38,265 nucleotides of DNA from an uncultured bacterium (GTDB taxonomy: Bacteria > UBP6 > UBA1177 > JAKLFG01). Where the stretch lies: the NCBI GenBank assembly GCA_937871295.1, contig CALMRE010000023.1, positions 1-38,265 of the forward strand, read 5' to 3'. Under the pieces are notes generated by a model, which made no database searches, was not told the origin of the DNA, and was given only the letters and a program-made list of their open reading frames with translations. Position 1 is the first letter of the stretch; each line of letters starts with the position of its first letter. Below, piece by piece: positions 17,192 through 25,128 of this stretch. The position numbers and the translations under genes are program-made.

Positions 17192-17220
17192 TTGACTTTA
17201 CTTTCCAACTAGTATAAAAT
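17192..17220 (+). promoter_or_regulatory. Sigma70-like promoter for the GDPIMA lipoprotein locus
   Basis: TTGACT (17192-17197), 17-bp spacer, TAAAAT (17215-17220), 31 bp before the ATG at 17252. Each box matches consensus at 5 of 6 positions. Confidence 0.65.
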
Positions 17221-17251
17221 CGCGCGAGTTTACCAATTGAGGGGGCATCCC

Positions 17252-20161
17252 ATGAGATCCGTGATCGCTTCGATGGTCGTTGCGTTGTCGTTCTTCTCGC
17301 TCGTTTCCTGTGGTGACGAGGAGAAGGACAAGGTAGTGGAAACGGTTCAGGCGAAGGTATCGGCGGCCGAAGGCGGCACCGTGGAGTCGGAATCGGGCGC
17401 CGTTAAGATGGACATCCCGGCCGGCGCGTTGCACGAGGATACCTACATCACCATAACGCTCATCAAAAAGGACGGCTATCCCGATGAGAAGAATGTCGTC
17501 AGCGACGTGGTCCGATGCGAGCCGTCGGGGCTCGTCTTCAAGGAGCCGGTGACGCTCAGCATCAAGCCGCTCAAAGACGGCACCGTGCCTGCGGGCCGGC
17601 GTTTGACGACCTCCATATACCGCAACGGCGAATGGCAGAACCGCCATTCGGGCGATCCGGTCATGTCCGGCGATCCGATCATGGCGGGCGACCCGATCAT
17701 GGCGGGTGATCCGATCATGGCGGGCGACCCGATCATGGCCGGAAGTCCGATAGCGGCGGGCGATCCGATCATGTCGCAGGTCGGTCACTTCACCGATTTC
17801 TCCCTCTATTTTCAGGAGATACTGCCCGAGAACGACGATGACATCCTTGAAGATATCGACGAGGTTGAGGAGGAGGTCGTCGACGATACGGAGCCGGTCG
17901 ATCTGGATAAGGTCGAGGCGGAGCCGACAGATGATGCCGCCGAACCGACCGACGACTTTGTCGAACCGGCCGACGAGGACCAGATGGTTGACCCCTGCGC
18001 CGGGGTGACCTGTTCCGGCCACGGCGTCTGCACGGTCGAACAGGGCGAGCCGGTCTGCATATGCGACCAGCCCTTCACCGCCAGCGGCCTCTACTGTGTG
18101 AACGACTGCACCGACGACACCGGCGTCATTATAAAAGGGAAAACCTGCGACGACGGCCTCTACTGCAACGGCATCGACGCCTGCGACGCGGCGGGCGCCT
18201 GCGCCGAACACCAGTTCATGAACGCCATGCCGCTGGATTGCTACGACAACAATGCGTGCACCGGTGAGCTCTGTGTCGAAACGAGCGGCGGTTACTTCTG
18301 TGACTATCCGGGAATGGCCGCCGGCACCCCCTGCGGATCGGACGCCAACGATATCTGCGACGATCCCGATACCTGTGACGGCAACGGCGTCTGCCTGCCC
18401 AACTGGGTCGCCTCCACCGTCGTCTGCCGCGATGCGGCCGCCGCCTGCGATGCCCCCGAATACTGCACCGGCGACGCCCCCTTCTGTCCGGCCGATATGA
18501 AATACGACGCCCAGACCCTCTGCCGCGGCGAAGCGGGCCTCTGCGACCTGCCCGAATACTGCGACGGCGCGAACGATTCCTGCCCGGCCGATCAGCGCCG
18601 CGAGCTCGGCTTCGAATGCGGACCGGCTGCCGGCGGCTGTGACGCGGTCGAGGTGTGCGACGGCATGAACGCCGCCTGTCCGACCGACGAAGTGCTTGCC
18701 CTTGACGCCGTCTGCCGCGACGCGGTCGGCGGTTGCGATATCGCCGAAGTGTGCGACGGCGCCACTAAGGTCTGCCCGGCCGACGAACTGACCGACGCGG
18801 GGACCGAATGCCGCGCCGCCGCGGGCGACTGCGACATCGCCGAAAACTGCGACGGCACCGCCCAGTGCCCGGCCGACACATTCAAGGCCACCACCGTCGA
18901 ATGCCGCGCCGCCGCGGGTGACTGCGACATCGCCGAGCTTTGCGACGGCACCGCCCAGTGCCCGGTCGATGTCTTCAAGGCCGACACCGTGATCTGCCGC
19001 CCGTCGGCCACCGTCTGCGACGCGCCCGAGAACTGCATCGGCGACGCCGCCGCCTGTCCGGCCGATCTCGGCGCGGTGTACGGCTCTCCCTGCGACGACA
19101 ACAACTCTTCGACCAAGAATGATATGTGCGACGGCGAGGGGATCACCGCCGAGAACTGTTCCGGCGAATACATCTACTGCTACGAAGGCGAACCCAACGG
19201 CGTCGACTGCGACTGCTGGGAGCCGTGGACCGGCCCGACCTGTGAAGAGTGCATGGAAGGGTACGTCCTTGTCGATTTCGACGGTACCTACTGCTCCGAA
19301 GATGCCGACGGCGACGGTTATGCCGACTACGAAGGCGACAACTGCCCCGAGCTCTACAACCCCGATCAAGAGGATTTCGACTACGACGGCGCGGGCGATC
19401 TTTGCGACTGCGCTCCGGAGAACGACATGGTGTACCCCGGGGCCTATGAAGACTGCAACGGCCGCGACGACAACTGCAACGGCCTCATAGACGAATCCGA
19501 CTTTGGCGGCGGCGGCGGTGATATCGGTGTGCATGGGATGGAAGTTCTCGGCGACGAGATTCAGGGGCCCTTCGAGGGCCCGATGCCCGACTACTACCAA
19601 AGCGTCTGCGGCGAAGGGAACACCATCTACACCTATAACGGCGGCGCCTATCTCTACTTCTGGTCCGATTATTACTATTACAATCTTTGCCCGCAGGGTT
19701 ACTACCCGGTCATTATCAGCGATGCGGCAGAGAATAACTTCGTCTATGAAAAGGCTATGTATGAGTACGGCCCGGAGAACTCCTACTGGATCGGCCTTAC
19801 CTACGACTGGGAGCGGCAGAGTTTCTTCTGGGATATCCCGTGGCAACAGCCGACCTATCGTGACTGGGGTCAGGGCCAGCCGTATACAGGCGAGGGAGAG
19901 GAGTGCACCGCGGTCGATATCTGGGACGAGACTCCCTCATGGCATCTTACCGGCTGTGACTGGGATTACCGTAACTTTATCTGCGAAGCCTGCGGCAACG
20001 ATACCGACGGCGACGGCACGGGCGATGCCTGCGACTGCGCGCCGAACGATCCGGAGATATACCCGGGCGCCATGGAGGAGCAGAACGGCGTTGACGACAA
20101 CTGCAACGGTGAGATAGATGAGCAGGAGGAGGTACCTGACAGCGATATTCCGAATCCTTGA
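17252..20161 (+). CDS. Multidomain surface lipoprotein: ZU5-like, GDPIMA repeats, EGF-like, disintegrin-like, MopE-like, C-type lectin
   Basis: 969 residues, with GAGGGGG before the ATG. Signal peptide with lipobox LVSC (Cys20). In order: ZU5-like beta-sandwich (~33-110; EGGTVESESGAV, DIPAGALHEDTYI); seven hexapeptides of the form GDPIMA (134-175) just before the closing VGHFTDFSLYF strand; acidic linker (~192-246); EGF-like module (CSGHGVC, ~250-285); a long run of Cys repeats of the type CDIAEVCDG...CPAD (~290-620), disintegrin-like; a Ca-binding DADGDGYAD block plus MopE-type motif CNGRDDNCNGLIDE (~690-750); a C-type-lectin fold (~783-913; YWIGL, WGQGQP, LTGCDWDYRNFICE); then a second DTDGDGTGD/MopE-type block. 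It probably sits on the outer surface and binds glycan or protein. A paralogue follows 79 bp downstream. Confidence 0.88.
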   Translation: MRSVIASMVVALSFFSLVSCGDEEKDKVVETVQAKVSAAEGGTVESESGAVKMDIPAGALHEDTYITITLIKKDGYPDEKNVVSDVVRCEPSGLVFKEPVTLSIKPLKDGTVPAGRRLTTSIYRNGEWQNRHSGDPVMSGDPIMAGDPIMAGDPIMAGDPIMAGSPIAAGDPIMSQVGHFTDFSLYFQEILPENDDDILEDIDEVEEEVVDDTEPVDLDKVEAEPTDDAAEPTDDFVEPADEDQMVDPCAGVTCSGHGVCTVEQGEPVCICDQPFTASGLYCVNDCTDDTGVIIKGKTCDDGLYCNGIDACDAAGACAEHQFMNAMPLDCYDNNACTGELCVETSGGYFCDYPGMAAGTPCGSDANDICDDPDTCDGNGVCLPNWVASTVVCRDAAAACDAPEYCTGDAPFCPADMKYDAQTLCRGEAGLCDLPEYCDGANDSCPADQRRELGFECGPAAGGCDAVEVCDGMNAACPTDEVLALDAVCRDAVGGCDIAEVCDGATKVCPADELTDAGTECRAAAGDCDIAENCDGTAQCPADTFKATTVECRAAAGDCDIAELCDGTAQCPVDVFKADTVICRPSATVCDAPENCIGDAAACPADLGAVYGSPCDDNNSSTKNDMCDGEGITAENCSGEYIYCYEGEPNGVDCDCWEPWTGPTCEECMEGYVLVDFDGTYCSEDADGDGYADYEGDNCPELYNPDQEDFDYDGAGDLCDCAPENDMVYPGAYEDCNGRDDNCNGLIDESDFGGGGGDIGVHGMEVLGDEIQGPFEGPMPDYYQSVCGEGNTIYTYNGGAYLYFWSDYYYYNLCPQGYYPVIISDAAENNFVYEKAMYEYGPENSYWIGLTYDWERQSFFWDIPWQQPTYRDWGQGQPYTGEGEECTAVDIWDETPSWHLTGCDWDYRNFICEACGNDTDGDGTGDACDCAPNDPEIYPGAMEEQNGVDDNCNGEIDEQEEVPDSDIPNP
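17651..17776 (+). repeat. Tandem 18-bp repeat, 7 units (GDPIMA hexapeptide)
   Basis: Seven in-frame 18-base units coding GDPVMS, four GDPIMA, GSPIAA and GDPIMS. Central units differ only at third positions, which suggests recent expansion by slippage or recombination. The related repeat lies at 20658-20747. Confidence 0.95.
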
Positions 20162-20240
20162 GTGCGGTCGGACTATTGATCTGTTCAGTTCATCGCATGT
20201 CCCTGTCGTTAGGCACCAATCATAATTTGGGAGAACGGTC

Positions 20241-21767
20241 ATGAACATGAGGTTTTTTGCCATTTTTTCGTTGCTTGTCGCGTTTGTCGCGACCGGTTGC
20301 GACAAGAAGAGTTCCAAGGAGATCGAAAAGATCGGCGCAAAGGTGACCGCGTCGGCGGGCGGGACCGTTTCCCTGCCGTCGGGCGATGCCTTCATCCAGA
20401 TCCCCGCCGGCGCCTTGGAAGAGGATACCGAGATCACCATCGTGAAGAAGAAACGCGACGGCTATCCGCAGTCCGAAGCGTGTGTCAGTTATGTCTATGA
20501 GTTCGGCCCGAGCGGGCTGACCTTCAAGGCGAAGGCGACGATGGGCATCAAGCCCCACGAGGGCTATGTTCCCGCGGATGGGAAGGTTCCGACGAACAAC
20601 ACGCTGGTCGCCGCCACTCTGCGCGACGGTTCGTGGCATGTCGGTGACGCGGCGGCGGGCGATCCGATCATGGCGGGCGACCCGATCATGGCGGGCGATC
20701 CCATCATGGCCGGCGATCCGATCATGGCGGGCGATCCGATCATGTCGCAGGTAGGCCACTTCTCGGCCTTCACGCTGATGTTCTCGCACGAAGCGGGGCA
20801 CGAATATATGTGCGGCGGCGACCCGGTACTCCGCGAACCGATCTGCTCGACCGAGACCGACTGCCTCTCTCTCTATCCCGACGATATGTTCAACTGCATA
20901 CACTGCGGTTGCTGCGGCGACGCCCAACTGAACGGCGGTGAGCAGTGCGACCCCGGCTCAGCCGAATTCGAGTGCGCCGAAGGCTACGAATGCAGCGCCT
21001 GCATCTGCATCGAGATGGGGCCCGTCTGCGGCAATAGTACGCTGGAACTCGGTGAGGAGTGCGAGTCTCCGACCGACTGTTCCGAAGCCGATCCCTCCTC
21101 CTACGAATGCCTCGATTGCGCCTGCCGCCTTCTTACCTGCGGCAACGGCACGGTGGATCTCAACGAGGAGTGCGAGATAACCGCCGACTGTCTCGGTGCC
21201 GACGAGGAATGTCAGAACTGCGAGTGTGTAACGCCTCCGGTCTGCGGCGACGGCGTCATCACCCTGCCCGAGGAGTGCGAACTGAAGGCCGATTGCGGCG
21301 CGGCGGAGAACTGCGTGAATTGCCAGTGTGTGCCGGAAGGACAGGCGGTCTGCGGCAACGGAAGCATTGAACAGGGCGAGGACTGCGAACAGAACTCCGA
21401 CTGCGACGAAGGGGCGGGGGAGCGGTGCGAGAACTGCGCCTGTATCGGTGGCGGGTCCGACGGCATCATCTCCGATTATGACTCGATGCCGCCCGATGAA
21501 CAGCCCGACGCCGACACCGGCGGCGGCACCTGCGCCTGCGCGGACGGCACCGTGACGCTCACCGTGGTCAGCGGTTGCACCGATTGGCCCGATGCGACAC
21601 AGTGCAGCGGTTTCCATTCGGTGGTCTGCGCCAACGAACCGCACACGAGTCAGCCCTACTGCGACTATCAGAATCCCGATATCGATACGGCCTTCGCGGC
21701 CCAGACATGGAGCGACGGCACCGAGTTCTCCGGCTACGACTGCACCATCCGTATAGACTGTCCCTGA
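20241..21767 (+). CDS. Surface lipoprotein paralogue: ZU5-like, GDPIMA repeats, DUF4215-type Cys repeats
   Basis: 508 residues, GGGAG before the ATG. Lipobox ATGC with Cys20. A ZU5-like domain (~34-110; AGGTVSLPSGDAFIQIPAGAL) is followed by five GDPIMA-type hexapeptides (140-169) and the closing strand VGHFSAFTLMF, exactly as in the upstream paralogue. After that come five Cys-rich units of the form CGNGxxxxxEEC...C.C.C (~230-400), matching the DUF4215 / Myxococcus cysteine-rich repeat type, then an Asp-rich linker and a C-terminal ~85-residue Cys-containing region (TCACADGTVTL). The role is unknown; it looks like a surface protein stiffened by disulfides. It is followed after 13 bp by the kinase gene, so the two are almost certainly co-transcribed. 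Confidence 0.88.
   Translation: MNMRFFAIFSLLVAFVATGCDKKSSKEIEKIGAKVTASAGGTVSLPSGDAFIQIPAGALEEDTEITIVKKKRDGYPQSEACVSYVYEFGPSGLTFKAKATMGIKPHEGYVPADGKVPTNNTLVAATLRDGSWHVGDAAAGDPIMAGDPIMAGDPIMAGDPIMAGDPIMSQVGHFSAFTLMFSHEAGHEYMCGGDPVLREPICSTETDCLSLYPDDMFNCIHCGCCGDAQLNGGEQCDPGSAEFECAEGYECSACICIEMGPVCGNSTLELGEECESPTDCSEADPSSYECLDCACRLLTCGNGTVDLNEECEITADCLGADEECQNCECVTPPVCGDGVITLPEECELKADCGAAENCVNCQCVPEGQAVCGNGSIEQGEDCEQNSDCDEGAGERCENCACIGGGSDGIISDYDSMPPDEQPDADTGGGTCACADGTVTLTVVSGCTDWPDATQCSGFHSVVCANEPHTSQPYCDYQNPDIDTAFAAQTWSDGTEFSGYDCTIRIDCP
20658..20747 (+). repeat. Tandem 18-bp repeat, 5 units (GDPIMA hexapeptide)
   Basis: Four GDPIMA units and a final GDPIMS, in frame. The final unit and the downstream VGHF codons are nearly identical in DNA to those at the end of the seven-unit repeat in the upstream paralogue. 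Confidence 0.95.
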
Positions 21768-21780
21768 CCGACGGCCCCGG

Positions 21781-24700
21781 ATGATGCCGGAAGCGCGGAC
21801 GGTCGAACTGCAGGAAAACAAGGAGCAGGGTTTCAAGACACCCGGTACGACCGCGGCGCCCGAGGGGGGCTGCTCCTGCGCCGATGCGGAGGCGGCCGTA
21901 ACGCCCGAAACGGCCGGCCGCTATGAGACGCGGCAGGAACTGGGTCGCGGCGGCATCGGGCGGGTACTGCTCGCCTTTGATCATCATATCGGCCGCGAGA
22001 TAGCGCTCAAGGAGATATTGCCGGGGGTACTGCCCGATGTGGGCAGTGACGAGAAGACCCCCTCCCATCCGTCGCAGGTGGTTCGCGCCCGGTTCCTGCG
22101 CGAGGCCCGGGTGACGGGACAATTGGAGCATCCGTCGATAGTGTCGGTCTACGAGATCGGCCGCCGCGCCGACGGTACCTGCTACTACACGATGCGGATG
22201 ATCAAGGGGCGGACGCTGGCGCGGGCCATCGCCCAGAGCCTCGATCTGGAGGAGCGGCTCAAACTCCTCCCTCATTTCTACGATCTGTGCAACGCGATAG
22301 CCTACGCCCACAGCCGCGGCGTTCTGCACCGCGATATCAAGCCGGAGAACGTCATGATCGGCGAATTCGGCGAAACGGTGGTGCTCGACTGGGGGCTGGC
22401 GAAGGTGCGCGGTCAGACCGATCACGGCGCGCGCCATCTCGAGCGGCGTATCCACACCTTCAAGGAGAGCGACGCGGGCAAGACGCTGTCGGGCCGCGTG
22501 CTCGGCACCCCGGCCTACATGCCGCCCGAACAGGCGCTGGGAGATATAGAGCATCTCGACGAGCGTTCCGACCTCTATTCACTGGGGGCGGTGTTGTACG
22601 AGATACTGACGGGCCATCGCCCGTTCACCGGCGCCTCCGCCTACGAGATACTGGGCAGGGTCCTCAAGGAACGGCCGGCCGACATCCGCGCGGTGGAGCC
22701 GGGAGCGCCGACCGAACTGGTCGCCATAGTGGGAAAAGCGATGCGCCGTTCCAAAGAACAGCGCTACCCGCAGGTGACCCAGATGACGCAGGATATCCAG
22801 AATTACCTTGCGGGGGGCCGGGTCAGCGCCTATTCCTACAGCGCTTTTGAACTGACCGGAAAGTTCCTGCGCAAACACAAGGTTTTCACCGTGTCGGCGA
22901 CGCTGGCGTTGCTGCTGATACTGGTCGGCACGGCGCTGGTCTACCGTGAATATCTCCGTTCTCAACGGTCGCTGACGGTGAGCCGCGCACTCCTGTTCGC
23001 CGACCGGTCGCGTCAGTACGAGGAGTCGCGCGATTACGGTGCGTCGCTGGTCTTTGCGGCGGCGGCGCTTCTCAACAATCCGGCCGCGGAACGCGGTCCG
23101 GCCCATATCCCCGGCATCGAGCGGATCCACCCCGAGGTGGTGCCGCTGTACGCCGGTATCAATGCCCGCATCTACAAGACCCAGCAGAGCATGAACGCGA
23201 CGCTGGAACGGGTCATCGTCGCAGACGGCCCGGTGTGGTCGGTCGCCTTCTCTCCCGACGGGAAGCGGCTCGCTACGGTCGGCCAGATGAAGGATGTCCC
23301 CGGCGTCGCGCTGTGGGACCCCGCCGACGGCGCGGGGGCGGGGCGTCTGACCGGTTTTTCGGGGAACGCATTCTCGGTCGCCTTTTCGCCCGACGGGACG
23401 CGCCTCGCCGCCGGCACGCAGGAAAATCGGATATCGTTATGGGATGCGGCGACCGGACGGACGCTCGAACCGTTGCGCGGACACGGCGGCGCGGTCTTCG
23501 GCGTCGCCTTTTCGCCCGACGGCGAGCGGCTCGCCTCGGCCGGGATGGACGGGCTGGTCAAGGTGTGGCGTCTCAGCGACGGCCGCGAGATCGCGTCGTT
23601 CGACGCGCACCGCGACGGGGCGCTGTGCGTCGCCTTCTCTCCCGACGGCGGACAGGTCGCCTCGGGAGGCTGGGACAAGCGGGTGGTGCTCTGGGACCTC
23701 CGTACGGGAAAACCGGCGGCGACGATGACGGGGCACAGCGACGCGGTATCGGCGGTCGCCTTCTCGCCCGACGGCAGGCGTCTCGCGTCGGGAGGCCATG
23801 ACCGCGCGGTCATCTACTGGAATCTCACCACCGGCCGTCACGAGAGGCTGGGGGGACACCGGCGCATCGTGACGACCCTTTCCTTCTCGAAAAGCGGCCG
23901 CTATCTCGCTTCGGGGGGCGACGAGGGGGCCGCGCGGATATGGGACACCCGTACCGGGACGCTCGCCCTCCACATCGGCGCTTTCCGGCAGGCGGTGACC
24001 GCTCTCGCGTTCACGGGCGACGAACTGCTGGCCGCCGGCGGCAACGACAAACGGGTGCGGCTCTGGCGCATCGTCAGCGGCGGCGGTACCGTGGCGTACC
24101 GGGGTCACACGGCGCGGGTCGTCGCGGTGCGGGCGGTGCCGGGGGAGAATATCGTCGTGTCGGCCGCCGAGGACGGTACGCTGCGTTTCTGGGACGTGCA
24201 GAGCGGCATAGAGATACTGCAACTCGAAACGCCGCCCGGGACGCGCGATCTGGAGGTCTCGGCCGACGGAAAACTCTTCGCCGCGGCGGGACTCGACCGG
24301 GTGGTGCGGGTCTGGAGGAGCGGCGATCTGAAGCCGTTCCTCGAACTGAAAGGGCACGGCGACACGGTCCGTGCGCTCGCCTTTTCTCCCGACGGGGGCT
24401 TGCTGTTGTCGGGCGGCGACGACCGGACGGTGCTTCTCTGGGACACGGCCACCGGCGCGCAGAAAGGGCGTCACGGCGGCCATCGCGGCGCGGTCGGGGC
24501 GCTGGCGGTTGCCACCGGCGGCGACCGCTATCTGACGGGCGACTATGACGGTGCGCTGACCCTGCGTTCGATGATGGACGGCGGCGAACTGACCCGTTTT
24601 GAATTTTCCGGCGCGGTCAAGAGCGTCCGCTTTCTGCCGGGAGACACGCGGATACTGGCGGGCGGCGAGAGTTCCGTGATCGTCCATTACGATACGGCGA

Positions 24701-25041
24701 CCGCAGCGCGGATCCGGGAACTTGCGCTGCCTGCCGACGGCCTTTCGGAACTGGCTCTTTCTTCCGACGGCGCGCTCGCGGCGGCGGTCACCGAGGCGGG
24801 AGAGACGCTCCTGTTCGCGCTCCGCAACGGTCGTCCCTTGCTCTATCTCGACACCGCCGATGCCCGGACGGCCGCGTTCCCATCCGGCGGAGCGGTGCTG
24901 TTCGTCTCCGACGGCGACGATATCCGGCGCTATCCGCTGGATGCCGCTGCGCTCGATATCGATCCGGCCGTTTTTTTCGAGGAGGCGCAGCGGCGTTCGG
25001 GCCTGCGTCTCAACGGCGCGATCCTCGAACCGGTCGAGTAA
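21781..25041 (+). CDS. Transmembrane Ser/Thr protein kinase with 14 WD40 blades
   Basis: 1086 residues. Short Cys-containing N-terminal tail, then a Hanks-type kinase domain (~48-320): LGRGGIGRV glycine loop, Lys77 in IALKEI, HRDIKPEN (183-190) with catalytic Asp185, LDWG (Asp203, the DFG equivalent) and GTPAYMPPEQ. All catalytic residues are present. A single membrane helix (~368-388) is followed by a helical linker (~390-470). Fourteen WD40-type repeats follow (SPDGxRLASGGxDxxVxLWD), enough for two seven-bladed propellers; the first ten are canonical and the last four degenerate. The topology puts the kinase in the cytoplasm and the propellers in the periplasm. It starts 13 bp after the DUF4215-type lipoprotein, which makes that protein a candidate ligand or partner. 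Confidence 0.92.
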   Translation: MMPEARTVELQENKEQGFKTPGTTAAPEGGCSCADAEAAVTPETAGRYETRQELGRGGIGRVLLAFDHHIGREIALKEILPGVLPDVGSDEKTPSHPSQVVRARFLREARVTGQLEHPSIVSVYEIGRRADGTCYYTMRMIKGRTLARAIAQSLDLEERLKLLPHFYDLCNAIAYAHSRGVLHRDIKPENVMIGEFGETVVLDWGLAKVRGQTDHGARHLERRIHTFKESDAGKTLSGRVLGTPAYMPPEQALGDIEHLDERSDLYSLGAVLYEILTGHRPFTGASAYEILGRVLKERPADIRAVEPGAPTELVAIVGKAMRRSKEQRYPQVTQMTQDIQNYLAGGRVSAYSYSAFELTGKFLRKHKVFTVSATLALLLILVGTALVYREYLRSQRSLTVSRALLFADRSRQYEESRDYGASLVFAAAALLNNPAAERGPAHIPGIERIHPEVVPLYAGINARIYKTQQSMNATLERVIVADGPVWSVAFSPDGKRLATVGQMKDVPGVALWDPADGAGAGRLTGFSGNAFSVAFSPDGTRLAAGTQENRISLWDAATGRTLEPLRGHGGAVFGVAFSPDGERLASAGMDGLVKVWRLSDGREIASFDAHRDGALCVAFSPDGGQVASGGWDKRVVLWDLRTGKPAATMTGHSDAVSAVAFSPDGRRLASGGHDRAVIYWNLTTGRHERLGGHRRIVTTLSFSKSGRYLASGGDEGAARIWDTRTGTLALHIGAFRQAVTALAFTGDELLAAGGNDKRVRLWRIVSGGGTVAYRGHTARVVAVRAVPGENIVVSAAEDGTLRFWDVQSGIEILQLETPPGTRDLEVSADGKLFAAAGLDRVVRVWRSGDLKPFLELKGHGDTVRALAFSPDGGLLLSGGDDRTVLLWDTATGAQKGRHGGHRGAVGALAVATGGDRYLTGDYDGALTLRSMMDGGELTRFEFSGAVKSVRFLPGDTRILAGGESSVIVHYDTATAARIRELALPADGLSELALSSDGALAAAVTEAGETLLFALRNGRPLLYLDTADARTAAFPSGGAVLFVSDGDDIRRYPLDAAALDIDPAVFFEEAQRRSGLRLNGAILEPVE

Positions 25042-25093
25042 CGCGCCTCAGCTCCTGCCCCCTGCAAAAACTTTCCAAATGAATAATGGCACA

Positions 25094-25099
25094 TATAAT
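25094..25099 (+). promoter_or_regulatory. Putative -10 box for the ABC-F gene
   Basis: A perfect TATAAT sits 29 bp before the ABC-F start in the 87-bp gap after the kinase gene. No convincing -35 is found at 17 bp (CTTTCC), so activity may need an activator. Confidence 0.4.
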
Positions 25100-25128
25100 C
25101 GCGCCGACTATATGAGGACGCGCACCGC

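Noticed and set aside
17651-17776. Tandem 18-bp array considered as CRISPR or regulatory repeat
   Set aside because: The units are contiguous without spacers, stay in frame and encode GDPIMA. The antisense MIGSPA frame is only the mirror of this.
17198-19846. Very long minus-strand open frame (882 codons) opposite the lectin lipoprotein
   Set aside because: It is the antisense shadow of a GC-rich, Asp/Cys-repeat gene (GAC/GTC and GCC/GGC complement well). Composition is low-complexity Val/Ala/Gly/Asp/Arg with no domain, while the plus strand has clear modules, a signal peptide and a ribosome site.
23437-24687. Long minus-strand frame opposite the WD40 repeats
   Set aside because: Repetitive shadow of the WD40 codons, with no domain of its own.
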